NCBI GenBank assembly: GCA_033782935.1
Contig: JAWQEG010000411.1
Span: forward strand, 1,423,501-1,487,500
Source of the DNA: Petrolisthes cinctipes
Taxonomy: Eukaryota > Arthropoda > Malacostraca > Decapoda > Porcellanidae
DNA: 64,000 bases
Reading direction: 5' to 3'
Below, piece after piece: positions 1 through 14,319 of the stretch (the first letter of the stretch is position 1; each line of letters opens with the position of its first letter). The position numbers were made by a program, and so were the translations under genes. A model generated the notes under the pieces. The model saw only the letters and a program-made list of their open reading frames with translations. It ran no database searches and was not told where the DNA came from.

Positions 1-358
1 ACTGTGTAGGCATGTACAGATTGCTTCTGGGACCCCGAAATATTGAATTTTCGGGTGTTTTGAGCCTGAATTTGAGATATAAACGGGTACAGAAGATACA
101 TGCACATATTGACTTTGGGCATCTAAAATATCGATTTTCAGCATGTTTTGGGCCTGTATTTTGAAAATACTCTAACACTGAGTAGGCATGTACAGATTGC
201 TTCTAAGACCCCAAAATATTGAATTTTCGGGTGTTTTGAGTCTGAATTTGAGATATAAACGGGTACTGAAGATGCATGCACATATCGACTTTTGTGCACC
301 TAAAAGATCGATTTTCAGTATGTTTTGAGCATGTATTTTGAAAATACTCTAACACGGA

Positions 359-818
359 GTAGGCATGTACAGGCATGGGACCCCTAAGTATCGAATTTTC
401 GGGTGTTTTGGGACTGAATTTGAGATATCGACTTTTTGGCACCTAAAAGATCGATTTTTAGCATGTTTTTAGCCTATATTTTGAAAATATTCTAGCACTG
501 TACAGATTGCTTCTGGGACCCCAAAATATTGAATTTTCGGGTGTTTGGTGCCTGAATTTGAGATATAAACGGGTACAGAAGATGAATGCACATATCGACT
601 TTTGGGCACCTAAAAGATCAATTTTCAGTATGTTTTTGGCCTGTATTTTGAAAATACTCTAACACGGAGTAGGCATGTACAGATCGCTTCTGGGACCCCT
701 AAATATCGAATTTTCGGGTGTTTTGGGACTGAATTTGAGATATCGATTTATTGGCACCTAAAATGTCGATTTTTAGCATGTTTTTAGCCTATATTTTGAA
801 AATATTTTAGCACTGTGT
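359..818. repeat. 1,460-bp super-repeat marker segment, copy 1
   Basis: Contains a C1 whose head is shortened to TACAGGCATGGGACCCC, followed by an A/B2 hybrid monomer with the unusual GTGTTTGGTGCCTG, then a C2-type monomer. The same combination lies 1,460 bp downstream. Confidence 0.7.
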
Positions 819-1818
819 AGGCATGTACAGATTGCTTCTGGGACCCCAAAATATTGAATTTTCGGGTGTTTTGAGCCTGAATTTGAGATATAAACGGGTA
901 CAGAAGATACATGCACATATTGACTTTTGGCACCAAAAATATCGATTTTCAGTATGTTTTGAGCATGTATTTTGAAAATACTCTAACACGGAGTAGGCAT
1001 GTACAGATCGCTTCTGGGACCCCTAAATATCGAATTTTCGGGTGTTTTGTGACTGAATTTGAGATATCGACTTTTTGGCACCTAAAAGATCGATTTTTAG
1101 CATGTTTTTAGCCTATATTTTGAAAATATTCTAGCACTGAGTAGGCATGTACAGATTGCTTCTGGGACCCCAAAATATTGAATTTTCGGGTGTTTTGAGC
1201 CTGAATTTGAGATAGAAACGGGTACTGAAGATGCATGCACATATCGACTTTTGTGCACCTAAAAGATCGATTTTCAGTATGTTTTGAGCATGTATTTTGA
1301 AAATACTCTAACACGGAGTAGGCATGTACAGATCGCTTCTGGGACCCCTAAATATCGAATTTTCGGGTGTTTTGGGACTGAATTTGAGATATCGACTTTT
1401 TGGCACCTAAAAGATCGATTTTTAGCATGTTTTTAGCCTATATTTTGAAAATATTCTAGCACTGAGTAGGCATGTACAGATTGCTTCTGGGACCCCAAAA
1501 TATTGAATTTTCGGGTGTTTTGAGCCTGAATTTGAGATATAAACGGGTACAGAAGATACATGCACATATTGAATTTAGGCACCAAAAATATCGATTTTCA
1601 GCATGTTTTGGGCCTGTATTTTGAAAATACTCTAACACTGAGTAGGCATGTACAGATTGCTTCTGGGACCCCAAAATATTGAATTTTCGGGTGTTTTGAG
1701 TCTGAATTTGAGATATAAACGGGTACTGAAGATGCATGCACATATCGAGTTTTGTGCACCTAAAAGATCGATTTTCAGTATGTTTTTGGCCTGTATTTTG
1801 AAAATACTCTTACACGGA

Positions 1819-2277
1819 GTAGGCATGTACAGGCATGGGACCCCTAAATATCGAATTTTCGGGTGTTTTGGGACTGAATTTGAGATATCGACTTTTTGGC
1901 ACCTAAAAGATCGATTTTTAGCATGTTTTTAGCCTATATTTTGAAAATATTCTAGCACTGTACAGATTGCTTTTGGGACCCTAAAATATTGAATTTTCGG
2001 GTGTTTGGTGCCTGAATTTGAGATATAAACGGGTGCAGAAGATGCATGCACATATCGACTTTTGGGCACCTAAAAGATCGATTTTCAGTATGTTTTTGGC
2101 CTGAATTTTGAAAATACTCTAACACTGAGTAGGCATGTACAGATTGCTTCTGGGACCTCTAAATATCGAATTTTCGGGTGTTTTGGGACTGAATTTGAGA
2201 TATCGATTTTTTGGCACCTAAAATGTCGATTTTTACCATGTTTTTAGCCTATATTTTGAAAATATTCTAGCACTGTG
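1819..2277. repeat. 1,460-bp super-repeat marker segment, copy 2
   Basis: Carries the same shortened GGCATGGGACCCC head at 1819 and GTGTTTGGTGCCTG at 2001 (copy 1: 541). A third shortened C1 begins at 3308 but is followed by an ordinary A2, so only part of the super-repeat continues. Confidence 0.7.
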
Positions 2278-5200
2278 TAGGCATGTACAGATTGCTGTTG
2301 GGACCCCAAAATATTGAATTTTCGGGTGTTTTGAGCCTGAATTTGAGATATAAACGGGTACAGAAGATACATGCACATATTGACTTTGGGCATCTAAAAT
2401 ATCGATTTTCAGCATGTTTTGGGCCTGTATTTTGAAAATACTCTAACACTGAGTAGGCATGTACAGATTGCTTCTGGGACCCCAAAATATTGAATTTTCG
2501 GGTGTTTTGAGCCTGAATTTGAGATAGAAACGGGTACTGAAGATGCATGCACATATCGACTTTTGTGCACCTAAAAGATCGATTTTCAGTATGTTTTGAG
2601 CATGTATTTTGAAAATACTCTAACACGGAGTAGGCATGTACAGATCGCTTCTGGGACCCCAAAATATCGAATTTTCGAGTGTTTAGGGCCAGAATTTGAG
2701 ATATAAACGGGTACAGAAGATGCATGCACATATCGACTTTTGGGCACCTAAAATATCGATTTTCAGTATGTTTTTGGCCTGTATTTTGAAAATACTCTAA
2801 CACGGAGTAGGCATGTACAGATACCTTCTGGGACCTCTAAATATCGAATTTTCGGGTGTTTTGGGACTGAATTTGAGATATCGATTTTTTGGCTCCTAAA
2901 ATGTCGATTTTTAGCATGTTTTTAGCCTATATTTTGAAAATATTCTAGCACTGTGTAGGCATGTACAGATTGCTTCTGGGACCCCAAAATATTGAATTTT
3001 CGGGTGTTTTGAGCCTGAATTTGAGATATAAACGGGTACAGAAGATACATGCACATATTGAATTTGGGCTTCTAAAATATCGATTTTCAGCATGTTTTGG
3101 GCCTGTATTTTGAAAATACTCTAACACTGAGTAGGCATGTACAGATTGCTTCTGGGACCCCAAAATATTGAATTTTCGGGTGTTTTGAGCCTGAATTTGA
3201 GATATAAACGGGTACTGAAGATGCATGCAAATATCGACTTTTGTGCACCTAAAAGATCGATTTTCAGTATGTTTTGAGCATGTATTTTGAAAATACTCTA
3301 ACACGGAGTAGGCATGTACAGGCATGGGACCCCTAAATATCGAATTTTCGGGTGTTTTGGGACTGAATTTGAGATATCGACTTTTTGGCACCTAAAAGAT
3401 CGATTTTTAGCATGTTTTTAGCCTATATTCTGAAAATATTCTAGCACTGTACAGATTGCTTCTGGGACCCCAAAATATTGAATTTTCGGGTGTTTTGAGC
3501 CTGAATTTGAGATATAAACATGTACAGAAGATACATGCACATATTGACTTTGGGCACCAAAAATATCGATTTTCAGCATGTTTTGGGCCTGAATTTTGAA
3601 AATACTCTAACACGGAGTAGGGATGTACAGATCGCTTCTGGGACCCCAAAATATCGAATTTTCGGGTGTTTAGGGCCAGAATTTGAGATATAAACGGGTA
3701 CAGAAGATGCATGTACATATCGACTTTTGGGCACCTAAAAGATCGATTTTCAGTATGTTTATGGCCTGTATTTTGAAAATACTCTAACACGGATTAGGCA
3801 TGTACAGATACCTTCTGGGACCTCTAAATATCGAATTTTCGGGTGTTTTGGGACTGAATTTGAGATATCGATTTTTTGGCACCTAAAATGTCGATTTTTA
3901 GCATGTTTTTAGCCTATATTATGAAAATATTCTAGCACTATGTAGGCATGTACAGATTGCTTCTGGGATCCCAAAATATTGAATTTTCGGGTGTTTTGAG
4001 CCTGAATTTGAGATATAAACGGGTACAGAAGATACATGTACATATTGACTTTGGGCATCTAAAATATCGATTTTCAGCATGTTTTGGGCCTGTATTTTGA
4101 AAATACTCTAACACTGAGTAGGCATGTACAGATTGCTTCTGGGATCCCAAAATATTGAATTTTCGGGTGTTTTGAGCCTGAATTTGAGATATAAACGGGT
4201 ACTGAAGATGCATGCAAATATCGACTTTTGTGCACCTAAAAGATCGATTTTCAGTATGTTTTTTAGCATGTATTTTGAAAATACTCTAACACGGAGTAGG
4301 CATGTACAGATCGCTTCTGGGACCCCTAAATATCGAATTTTCGGGTGTTTTGGGACTGAATTTGAGATATCGACTTTTTGGCACCCAAAAGATCGATTTT
4401 TAGCATGTTTTTAGCCTATATTTTGAAAATATTCTAGCACTGAGTAGGCATGTACAGATTGCTTCTGGGACCCCAAAATATTGAATTTTCGGGTGTTTTG
4501 AGCCTGAATTTGAGATATTAACGGGTACAGAAGATACATGCACATACTGACTTTGGGCACCAAAAATATCGATTTTCAGCATGTTTTGGGCCTGTATTTT
4601 GAAAATACTCTAACACTGAGTAGGCATGTACAGATTGCTTCTGGGACCCCAAAATATTGAATTTTCGGGTGTTTTGAGCCTGAATTTGAGATATAAACGG
4701 GTACTGAAGATGCATGCACATATCGACTTTTGTGCACCTAAAAGATCGATTTTCAGTATGTTTTGAGCATGTATTTTGAAAATACTCTAACACGGAGTAG
4801 GCATGTACAGATCGCTTCTGGGACCCCTAAATATCGAATTTTCGGGTGTTTTGGGACTGAATTTGAGATATCGATTTTTTGGCACCTAAAATGTCGATTT
4901 TTAGCATGTTTTTAGCCTATATTTTGAAAATATTCTAGCACTGAGTAGGCATGTACAGATTGCTTCTGGGACCCCAAAATATTGAATTTTAGGGTGTTTT
5001 GAGCCTGGATTTGAGATATAAACAGGTACAGAAGATACATGCACATATTAACTTTGGGCACCAAAAATATCGATTTTCAGCATGTTTTGGGTCTGAATTT
5101 TGAAAATACTCTAACACAGAGTAGGCATGTACAGATCGCTTCTGGGACCCCAAAATATCGAATTTTCGGGTGTTTAGGGCCAGAATTTAAGATATAAACG

Positions 5201-5297
5201 GGTACAGAAGATGCATGCACATATCGACTTTTGTGCACCTAAAAGATCGATTTTCAGTATGTTTTTGGCCTGTATTTTGAAAATACTCTAACACAGA

Positions 5298-5439
5298 GTA
5301 GGCATGTACCTTCTGAGACCTCTAAATATCGAATTTTCGGGTGTTTTGGGACTGAATTTGAGATATCGATTTTTTGGCACCTAAAATGTCGATTTTTAGC
5401 ATGTTTTTAGCCTATATTTTGAAAATATTATAGCACTGA
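5298..5439 (+). repeat. C2 with 6-bp head deletion (142 bp), copy 1 of 6
   Basis: The head reads GGCATGTACCTTCTGAGACC: AGATAC is missing between two TAC triplets, and GGGACC has become GAGACC. The surrounding HOR is therefore 495 bp. This rare monomer serves as an anchor for one super-repeat. Confidence 0.85.
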
Positions 5440-5649
5440 GTAGGCATGTACAGATTGCTTCTGGGACCCCAAAATATTGAATTTTCGGGTGTTTTGAGCC
5501 TGAATTTGAGATATAAACGGGTACAGAAGATACATGCACATATTGACTTTGGGCATCTAAAATATCGATTTTCAGCATGTTTTGGGCCTGTATTTTGAAA
5601 ATACTCTAACACTGAGTAGGCATGTACAGATCGCTTCTGGGACCCCAAA

Positions 5650-7300
5650 ATATCGAATTTTCGGGTGTTTAGGGCCAGAATTTGAGATATAAACGGGTAC
5701 TAAAGATGCATGCACATATCGACTTTTGGGCACTTAAAAGATCGATTTTCAGTATGTTTTTGGCCTGTATTTTGAAAATACTCTAACACGGAGTAGGCAT
5801 GTACAGATACCTTCTGGGACCTCTAAATATCGAATTTTCGGGTGTTTTGGGACTGAATTTGAGATATCGATTTTTTGGCACCTAAAATGTCGATTTTCAG
5901 CATGTTTTGGGCCTGTATTTTGAAAATACTCTAACACTGAGTAGGCATGTACAGATTGCTTCTGGGACCCCAAAATATTGAATTTTCGGGTGTTTTGAGC
6001 CTGAATTTGAGATATAAACGGGTACTGAAGATGTATGCACATATCGACTTTTGTGCACCTAAAAGATCGATTTTCAGTATGTTTTGAGCATGTATTTTGA
6101 AAATACTCTAACACGGAGTAGGCATGAACAGATCTCTTCTGGGACCCCTAAATATCGAATTTTCGGGTATTTTGGGACTGAATTTGAGATATCGACTTTT
6201 TGGCACCTAAAAGATCGATTTTTAGCATGTTTTTAGCCTATATTTTGAAAATATTCTAGCACTGAGTAGGCATGTACAGATTGCTTCTGGGACCCCAAAA
6301 TATTGAATTTTCGGGTGTTTTGAGCCTGAATTTGAGATATAAACGGGTACAGAAGATACATGCACATACTGACTTTGGGCACCAAAAATATCGATTTTCA
6401 GCATGTTTTGGGCCTGAATTTTGAAAATACTCTAACACGGAGTAGGCATGTACAGATTGCTTCTGGGACCCCAAAATATCGAATTTTCGGGTGTTTAGGG
6501 CCAGAATTTGAGATATAAACGGGTACAGAAGATGCATGCACATATCGACTTTTGGGCACTTAAAAGATCGATTTTCAGTATGTTTTTGGCCTGTATTTTG
6601 AAAATACTCTAACACGGAGTAGGCATGTACAGATACCTTCTGGGACCTCTAAATATCGAATTTTCGGGTGTTTTGGGACTGAATTTGAGATATCGATTTT
6701 TTGGCACCTAAAATGTCGATTTTCAGCATGTTTTGGGCCTGTATTTTGAAAATACTCTAACACTGAGTAGGCATGTACAGATTGCTTCTGGGACCCCAAA
6801 ATATTGAATTTTCGGGTGTTTTGAGCCTGAATTTGAGATATAAACGGGTACTGAAGATGTATGCACATATCGACTTTTGTGCACCTAAAAGATCGATTTT
6901 CAGTATGTTTTGAGCATGTATTTTGAAAATACTCTAACACGGAGTAGGCATGAACAGATCGCTTCTGGGACCCCTAAATATCGAATTTTCGGGTATTTTG
7001 GGACTGAATTTGAGATATCGACTTTTTGGCACCTAAAAGATCGATTTTTAGCATGTTTTTAGCCTATATTTTGAAAATATTCTAGCACTGAGTAGGCATG
7101 TACAGATTGCTTCTGAGACCCCAACATATTGAATTTTCGGGTGTTTTGAGCCTGAATTTGAGATATAAACGGGTACAGAAGATACATGCACATACTGACT
7201 TTGGGCACCAAAAATATCGATTTTCAGCATGTTTTGGGCCTGAATTTTGAAAATACTCTAACACGGAGTAGGCATGTACAGATTGCTTCTGGGACCCCAA
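5650..7300. repeat. 826-bp tandem duplication (A-B-C plus dimer)
   Basis: Two consecutive units of 826 bp (501 + 325). Shared rare states include GGCACTTAAAAGATC (near 5.73 and 6.56 kb) and GGCATGAACAGATC (near 6.12 and 6.95 kb). Differences are few, such as GATCTCTTC in the first unit against GATCGCTTC in the second. Confidence 0.75.
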
Positions 7301-8300
7301 AATATCGAATTTTCGGGTGTTTAGGGCCAGAATTTGAGATATAGACGGGTACAGAAGATGCATGCACATATCGACTTTTGGGCACCTAAAAGATCGATTT
7401 TCAGTATGTTTTTGGCCTGTATTTTGAAAATACTTTAACACGGAGTAGGCATGTACAGATACCTTCTGGGACCTCTAAATATCGAATTTTCGGGTGTTTT
7501 GGGACTGAATTTGAGATATCGATTTTTTGGCACCTAAAATATCGATTTTTAGCATGTTTTTAGCCTATATTTTGAAAATATTCTAGCACTGTGTAGGCAT
7601 GTACAGATTGCTTCTGGGACCCCAAAATATTGAATTTTCGGGTGTTTTGAGCCTGAATTTGAGATATAAACGGGTACAGAAGATACATGCACATATTGAC
7701 TTTGGGCATGTAAAATATCGATTTTCAGCATGTTTTGGGCCTGTATTTTGAAAATACTCTAACACTGAGTAGGCATGTACAGATTGCTTCTGGGACCCCA
7801 AAATATTGAATTTTCGGGTGTTTTGAGCCTGAATTTGAGATATAAACGGGTACTGAAGATGCATGCACATATCGACTTTTGTGCACCTAAAAGATCGATT
7901 TTCAGTATGTTTTGAGCATGTATTTTGAAAATACTCTAACACGGAGTAGGCATGTACAGATCGCTTCTGGGAACCCTAAATATCGAATTTTCGGGTGTTT
8001 TGGGACTGAATTTGAGATATCGACTTTTTGGCACCTAAAAGATCGATTTTTAGCATGTTTTTAGCCTATATTTTGAAAATGTTCTAGCACTGTACAGATT
8101 GCTTCTGGGACCCCAAAATATTGAATTTTCGGGTGTTTTGAGCCTGAATTTGAGATATAAACGGGTACAGAAGATACATGCACATATTGACTTTGGGCAC
8201 CAAAAATATCGATTTTCAGCATGTTTTGGGTCTGAATTTTGAAAATACTCTAACACGGACTAGGCATGTACAGATCGCTTCTGTGACCTCTAAATATCGA
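6503..8300. repeat. Super-repeat alpha, copy 1 (about 1.8 kb)
   Basis: An ordered set of rare variants: GGCACTTAAAAG, GGCATGAACAGATC, GATATAGACGGG, GGGCATGTAAAATATC, GGGAACCCTAAAT, AAAATGTTCTAGC and a shortened CACTGTACAG junction. The same set in the same order recurs 13,701 bp downstream. Confidence 0.8.
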
Positions 8301-8760
8301 ATTTTCGGGTGTTTTGGGACTGAATTTGAGATATCGACTTTTTGGCACCTAAAAGATCAATTTTTAGCATGTTTTTAGCCTATATTTTGAAAATATTCTA
8401 GCACTGAGTAGGCATGTACAGATTGCTTCTGGGACCCCAAAATATTGAATTTTCGGGTGTTTTGAGCCTGGATTTGAGATATAAACAGGTACAGAAGATA
8501 CATGCACATATTGACTTTGGGCACCAAAAATATCGATTTTCAGCATGTTTTGGGTCTGAATTTTGAAAATACTCTAACACAGAGTAGGCATGTACAGATC
8601 GCTTCTGGGACCCCAAAATATCGAATTTTCGGGTGTTTAGGGCCAGAATTTAAGATATAAACGGGTACAGAAGATGCATGCACATATCGACTTTTGTGCA
8701 CCTAAAAGATCGATTTTCAGCATGTTTTTGGCCTGTATTTTGAAAATACTCTAACACAGA

Positions 8761-8902
8761 GTAGGCATGTACCTTCTGAGACCTCTAAATATCGAATTTT
8801 CGGGTGTTTTGGGACTGAATTTGAGATATCGATTTTTTGGCACCTAAAATGTCGATTTTTAGCATGTTTTTAGCCTATATTTTGAAAATATTATAGCACT
8901 GA
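8761..8902 (+). repeat. C2 with 6-bp head deletion, copy 2 of 6
   Basis: Same deletion and GAGACC change, exactly 3,463 bp after the first copy. Flanking monomers on both sides also match at this offset, including TTATAGCACTG in the A-ward junction and GAGCCTGGATTTG upstream (near 5.01 and 8.47 kb). Confidence 0.85.
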
Positions 8903-11543
8903 GTAGGCATGTACAGATTGCTTCTGGGACCCCAAAATATTGAATTTTCGGGTGTTTTGAGCCTGAATTTGAGATATAAACGGGTACAGAAGATACATGC
9001 ACATATTGACTTTGGGCATCTAAAATATCGATTTTCAGCATGTTTTGGGCCTGTATTTTGAAAATACTCTAACACTGAGTAGGCATGTACAGATTGCTTC
9101 TGGGACCCCAAAATATTGAATTTTCGGGTGTTTTGAGCCTGAATTTAAGATATAAACGGGTACTAAAGATGCATGCACATATCGACTTTTGTGCACCTAA
9201 AAGATCGATTTTCAGTATGTTTTGAGCATGTATTTTGAAAATACTCTAACACGGACTAGGCATGTACAGATACCTTCTGGGACCTCTAAATATCGAATTT
9301 TCGGGTGTTTTGGGACTGAATTTGAGATATCGATTTTTTGGCACCTAAAATGTCGATTTTCAGCATGTTTTGGGCCTGTATTTTGAAAATACTCTAACAC
9401 TGAGTAGGCATGTACAGATTGCTTCTGGGACCCCAAAATATTGAATTTTCGGGTGTTTTTAACCTGAATTTGAAATATAAGCGGGTACTGAAGATGTATG
9501 CACATATCGACTTTTGTGCACCTAAAAGATCGATTTTCAGTATGTTTTGAGCATGTATTTTGAAAATACTCTAACACGGAGTAGGCATGAACAGATCGCT
9601 TCTGGGACCCCTAAATATCGAATTTTCGGGTATTTTGGGACTGAATTTGAGATATCGACTTTTTGGCACCTAAAAGATCGATTTTTAGCATGTTTTTAGC
9701 CTATATTTTGAAAATATTCTAGCACTGAGTAGGCATGTACAGATTGCTTCTGGGACCCTAACTATTGAATTTTCGGGTGTTTTGAGCCTGAATTTGAGAT
9801 ATAAACGGGTACAGAAGATACATGCACATACTGACTTTTGGCACCAAAAATATCGATTTTCAGCATGTTTTGGGCCTGAATTTTGAAAATACTCTAACAC
9901 GGAGTAGGCATGTACAGATTGCTTCTGGGACCCCAAAATATCGAATTTTCGGGTGTTTAGGGCCAGAATTTGAGATATAGACGGGTACAGAAGATGCATG
10001 CACATATCGACTTTTGGGCACCTAAAAGATCGATTTTCAGTATGTTTTTGGCCTGTATTTTGAAAATACTTTAACACGGAGTAGGCATGTACAGATACCT
10101 TCTGGGACCTCTAAATATCGAATTTTCGGGTGTTTTGGGACTGAATTTGAGATATCGATTTTTTGGCACCTAAAATGTCGATTTTTAGCATGTTTTTAGC
10201 CTATATTTTGAAAATATACTAGCACTGTGTAGGCATGTACAGTTTGCTTCTGGGACCCCAAAATATTGAATTTTCGGGTGTTTTGAGCCTGAATTTGAGA
10301 TATAAACGGGTACAGAAGATACATGCACATATTGACTTTGGGCACCAAAAATATCGATTTTCAGCATGTTTTGGGCCTGAATTTTGAAAATACTCTAACA
10401 CGGACTAGGCATGTACAGATCGCTTCTGTGACCTCTAAATATCGAATTTTCGGTTGTTTTGTGACTGAATTTTAGATATCGATTATTTGGCACCTAAAAT
10501 GTCGATTTTTAGCATGTTTTTAGCCTATATTTTGAAAATATTCTAGCACTGTGTAGGCATGTACAGATTGCTTCTGGGACCCCAAAATATTAAATTTTCG
10601 GGTGTTTTGAGCCTGAATTTGAGATATAAACGGGTACAGAAGATACATGCACATATTGACTTTGGGCATGTAAAATATCGATTTTCAGCATGTTTTGGGC
10701 CTGTATTTTGAAAATACTCTAACACTGAGTAGGCAAGTACATATTGCTTCTGGGACCCCAAAATATTGAATTTTCGGGTGTTTTGAGCCTGAATTTGAGA
10801 TATAAACGGGTACTGAAGATGCATGCACATATCGACTTTTGTGCACCTAAAAGATCGATTTTCAGTATGTTTTGAGCATGTATTTTGAAAATACTCTAAC
10901 ACGGAGTAGGCATGTACAGATCGCTTCTGGGAACCCTAAATATCGAATTTTCGGGTGTTTTGGGACTGAATTTGAGATATCGACTTTTTGGCACCTAAAA
11001 GATCGATTTTTAGCATGTTTTTAGCCTATATTTTGAAAATGTTCTAGCACTGTACAGATTGCTTCTGGGACCCCAAAATATTGAATTTTCGGGTGTTTTG
11101 AGCCTGAATTTGAGATATAAACGGGTACAGAAGATACATGCACATATTGACTTTGGGCACCAAAAATATCGATTTTCAGCATGTTTTGGGCCTGAATTTT
11201 GAAAATACTCTAACACGGACTAGGCATGTACAGATCGCTTCTGTGACCTCTAAATATCGAATTTTCGGTTGTTTTGGGACTGAATTTTAGATATCGATTT
11301 TTTGGCACCTAAAATGTCGATTTTTAGCATGTTTTTAGCCAATATTTTGAAAATATTCTAGCACTGTGTAGGCATGTACAGATTGCTTCTGGGACCCCAA
11401 AATATTGAATTTTCGGGTGTTTTGAGCCTGAATTTGAGATATAAACGGGTGCAGAAAATACATGCACATATTGACTTTGGGCATCTAAAATATCGATTTT
11501 CAGCATGTTTTGGGCCTGTATTTTGAAAATACTCTAACACTGA

Positions 11544-11720
11544 GTAGGCATGTACAGATACCTTCTGGGACCTCTAAATATCGAATTTTCGGGTGTTTTG
11601 GGACTGAATTTGAGATATAAACGGGTACAGAAGATGCATGCACATATCGACTTTTGGGCACCTAAAAGATCGATTTTCAGTATGTTTTTGGCCTGTATTT
11701 TGAAAATACTCTAAAACGGA
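11544..11720 (+). repeat. Composite monomer: C2 head joined to B2 tail (177 bp)
   Basis: Starts as C2 (GATACCTTCTGGGACCTC, TTTTGGGACTGAATTTGAG) but continues with AAACGGGTACAGAAGATGCA and a B2 tail. Similar composites occur near 14.85, 20.15 and 22.29 kb. Inferred: exchange between C2 and B2 in the shared TGAATTTGAGATAT stretch, which restores the 29 bp that class C lacks. Confidence 0.75.
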
Positions 11721-12104
11721 GTAGGCATGTACAGATACCTTCTGTGACCTCTAAATATCGAATTTTCTTTTGTTTTGGGACTGAATTTTAGATATCGATT
11801 TTTTGGCACCTAAAAGATCGATTTTTAGCATGTTTTTAGCCTATATTTTGAAAATATTCTAACACTGTACAGATTGCTTCTGGGACCCCAAAATATTGAA
11901 TTTTCGGGTGTTTTGAGCCTGAATTTGAGATATAAACGGGTACAGAAGATACATGCACATATTGACTTTGGGCACCAAAAATATCGATTTTCAGCATGTT
12001 TTGGGTCTGAATTTTGAAAATACTCTAACACGGAGTAGGCATGTACAGAACGCTTCTGGGACCCCAAAATATCGAATTTTCGGGTGTTTAGGGCCAGAAT
12101 TTGA

Positions 12105-13770
12105 GATATAAACGGGTACAGAAGATGCATGTACATATCGACTTTTGGGCACCTAAAAGATCGATTTTCAGTATGTTTATGGCCTGTATTTTGAAAATAC
12201 TCTAACACGGAGTAGGCATGTACAGATACCTTCTGGGACCTCTAAATATCGAATTTTCGGGTGTTTTGGGACTGAATTTGAGATATCGATTTTTTGGCAC
12301 CTAAAATGTCGATTTTTAGCATGTTTTTAGCCTATATTATGAAAATATTCTAGCACTGTGTAGGCATGTACAGATTGCTTCTGGGATCCCAAAATATTGA
12401 ATTTTCGGGTGTTTTGAGCCTGAATTTGAGATATAAACGGGTACAGAAGATACATGCACATATTGACTTTGGGCATCTAAAATATCGATTTTCAGCATGT
12501 TTTGGGCCTGTATTTTGAAAATACTCTAACACTGAGTAGGCATGTACAGATTGCTTCTGGGACCCCAAAATATTGAATTTTCGGGTGTTTTGAGCCTGAA
12601 TTTGAGATATAAACGGGTACTGAAGATGCATGCAAATATCGACTTTTGTGCACCTAAAAGATCGATTTTCAGTATGTTTTGAGCATGTATTTTGAAAATA
12701 CTCTAACACGGAGTAGGCATGTACAGATCGCTTCTGGGACCCCTAAATATCGAATTTTCGGGTGTTTTGGGACTGAATTTGAGATATCGACTTTTTGGCA
12801 CCCAAAAGATCGATTTTTAGCATGTTTTTAGCCTATATTTTAAAAAATATTCTAGCACTGAGTAGGCATGTACAGATTGCTTCTGGGACCCCAAAATATT
12901 GAATTTTCGGGTGTTTTGAGCCTGAATTTGAGATATAAACGGGTACAGAAGATACATGCACATACTGACTTTGGGCACCAAAAATATCGATTTTCAGCAT
13001 GTTTTGGGTCTGAATTTTGAAAATACTCTAACACAGAGTAGGCATGTACAGATCGCTTCTGGGACCCCAAAATATCGAATTTTCGGGTGTTTAGGGCCAG
13101 AATTTAAGATATAAACGGGTACAGAAGATGCATGCACATATCGACTTTTGTGCACCTAAAAGATCGATTTTCAGTATGTTCTTGGCCTGTATTTTGAAAA
13201 TACTCTAACACGGAGTAGTCATGTACCTTCTGAGACCTCTAAATATCGAATTTTCGGGTGTTTTGGGACTGAATTTGAGATATCGATTTTTTGGCACCTA
13301 AAATGTCGATTTTTAGCATGTTTTTAGCCTATATTTTGAAAATATTCTAGCACTGAGTAGGCATGTACAGATTGCTTCTGGGACCCCAAAATATTGAATT
13401 TTCGGGTGTTTTGAGCCTGAATTTGAGATATAAACGGGTACAGAAGATACATGCACATATTGACTTTGGGCATCTAAAATATCGATTTTCAGCATGTTTT
13501 GGGCCTGTATTCTGAAAATACTCTAACACTGAGTAGGCATGTACAGATTGCTTCTGGGACCCCAAAATATTGAATTTTCTGGTGTTTTGAGCCTGAATTT
13601 AAGATATAAACGGGTACTAAAGATGCATGCACATATCGACTTTTGTTCACCTAAAAGATCGATTTTCAGTCTGTTTTGAGCATGTATTTTGAAAATACTC
13701 TAACACGGACTAGGCATGTACAGATACCTTCTGGGACCTCTAAATATCGAATTTTCGGGTGTTTTGGGAC
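12105..13770. repeat. Super-repeat gamma, copy 1 (about 1.67 kb)
   Basis: Shares with the region 6,433-6,434 bp downstream: GATGCATGTACATATC, TGTTTATGGCC, TATTATG, GGGATCCC, GCAAATATCG, GGCACCCAAAAG, TGTTCTTGGCC, TTCTGGTGTT and GGGTACTAAAG. The one-base change of offset comes from an extra A near 12,845 (TTTTAAAAAATATTC). Confidence 0.8.
13215..13356 (+). repeat. C2 with 6-bp head deletion, copy 3 of 6
   Basis: Same 6-bp deletion; GTAGGCATG is changed to GTAGTCATG in this copy alone. It sits 4,454 bp after copy 2. Confidence 0.83.
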
Positions 13771-14319
13771 TGAATTTGAGATATCGATTTTTTGGCACCT
13801 AAAATGTCGATTTTCAGCATGTTTTGGGCCTGTATTTTGAAAATACTCTAACACTGAGTAGGCATGTACAGATTGCTTCTGGGACCCCAAAATATTGAAT
13901 TTTCTTGTGTTTTGAGCCTGAATTTGAGATATAAACTGGTACTGAAGATGTATGCACATATCGACTTTTGTGCACCTAAAAGATCGATTTTCAGTATGTT
14001 TTGAGCATGTATTTTGAAAATACTCTAACACGGAGTAGGCATGAACAGATCGCTTCTGGGACCCCTAAATATCGAATTTTCGGGTGTTTAGGGCCAGAAT
14101 TTGAGATATAGACGGGTACAGAAGATACATGCACATATCGACTTTTGGGCACCTAAAAGATCGATTTTCAGTATGTTTTTGGCCTGTATTTTGAAAATAC
14201 TTTAACACGGAGTAGGCATGTACAGATACCTTCTGGGACCTCTAAATATCGAATTTTCGGGTGTTTTGGGACTGAATTTGAGATATCGATTTTTTGGTAC
14301 CTAAAATGTCGATTTTTAG

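Noticed and set aside
80..100. TATA-box-like GATATAAACGGG in A and B monomers as a promoter
   Set aside because: TATAAA is expected often in A+T-rich DNA and nothing else supports a promoter. Satellite transcription is possible but cannot be shown from sequence.
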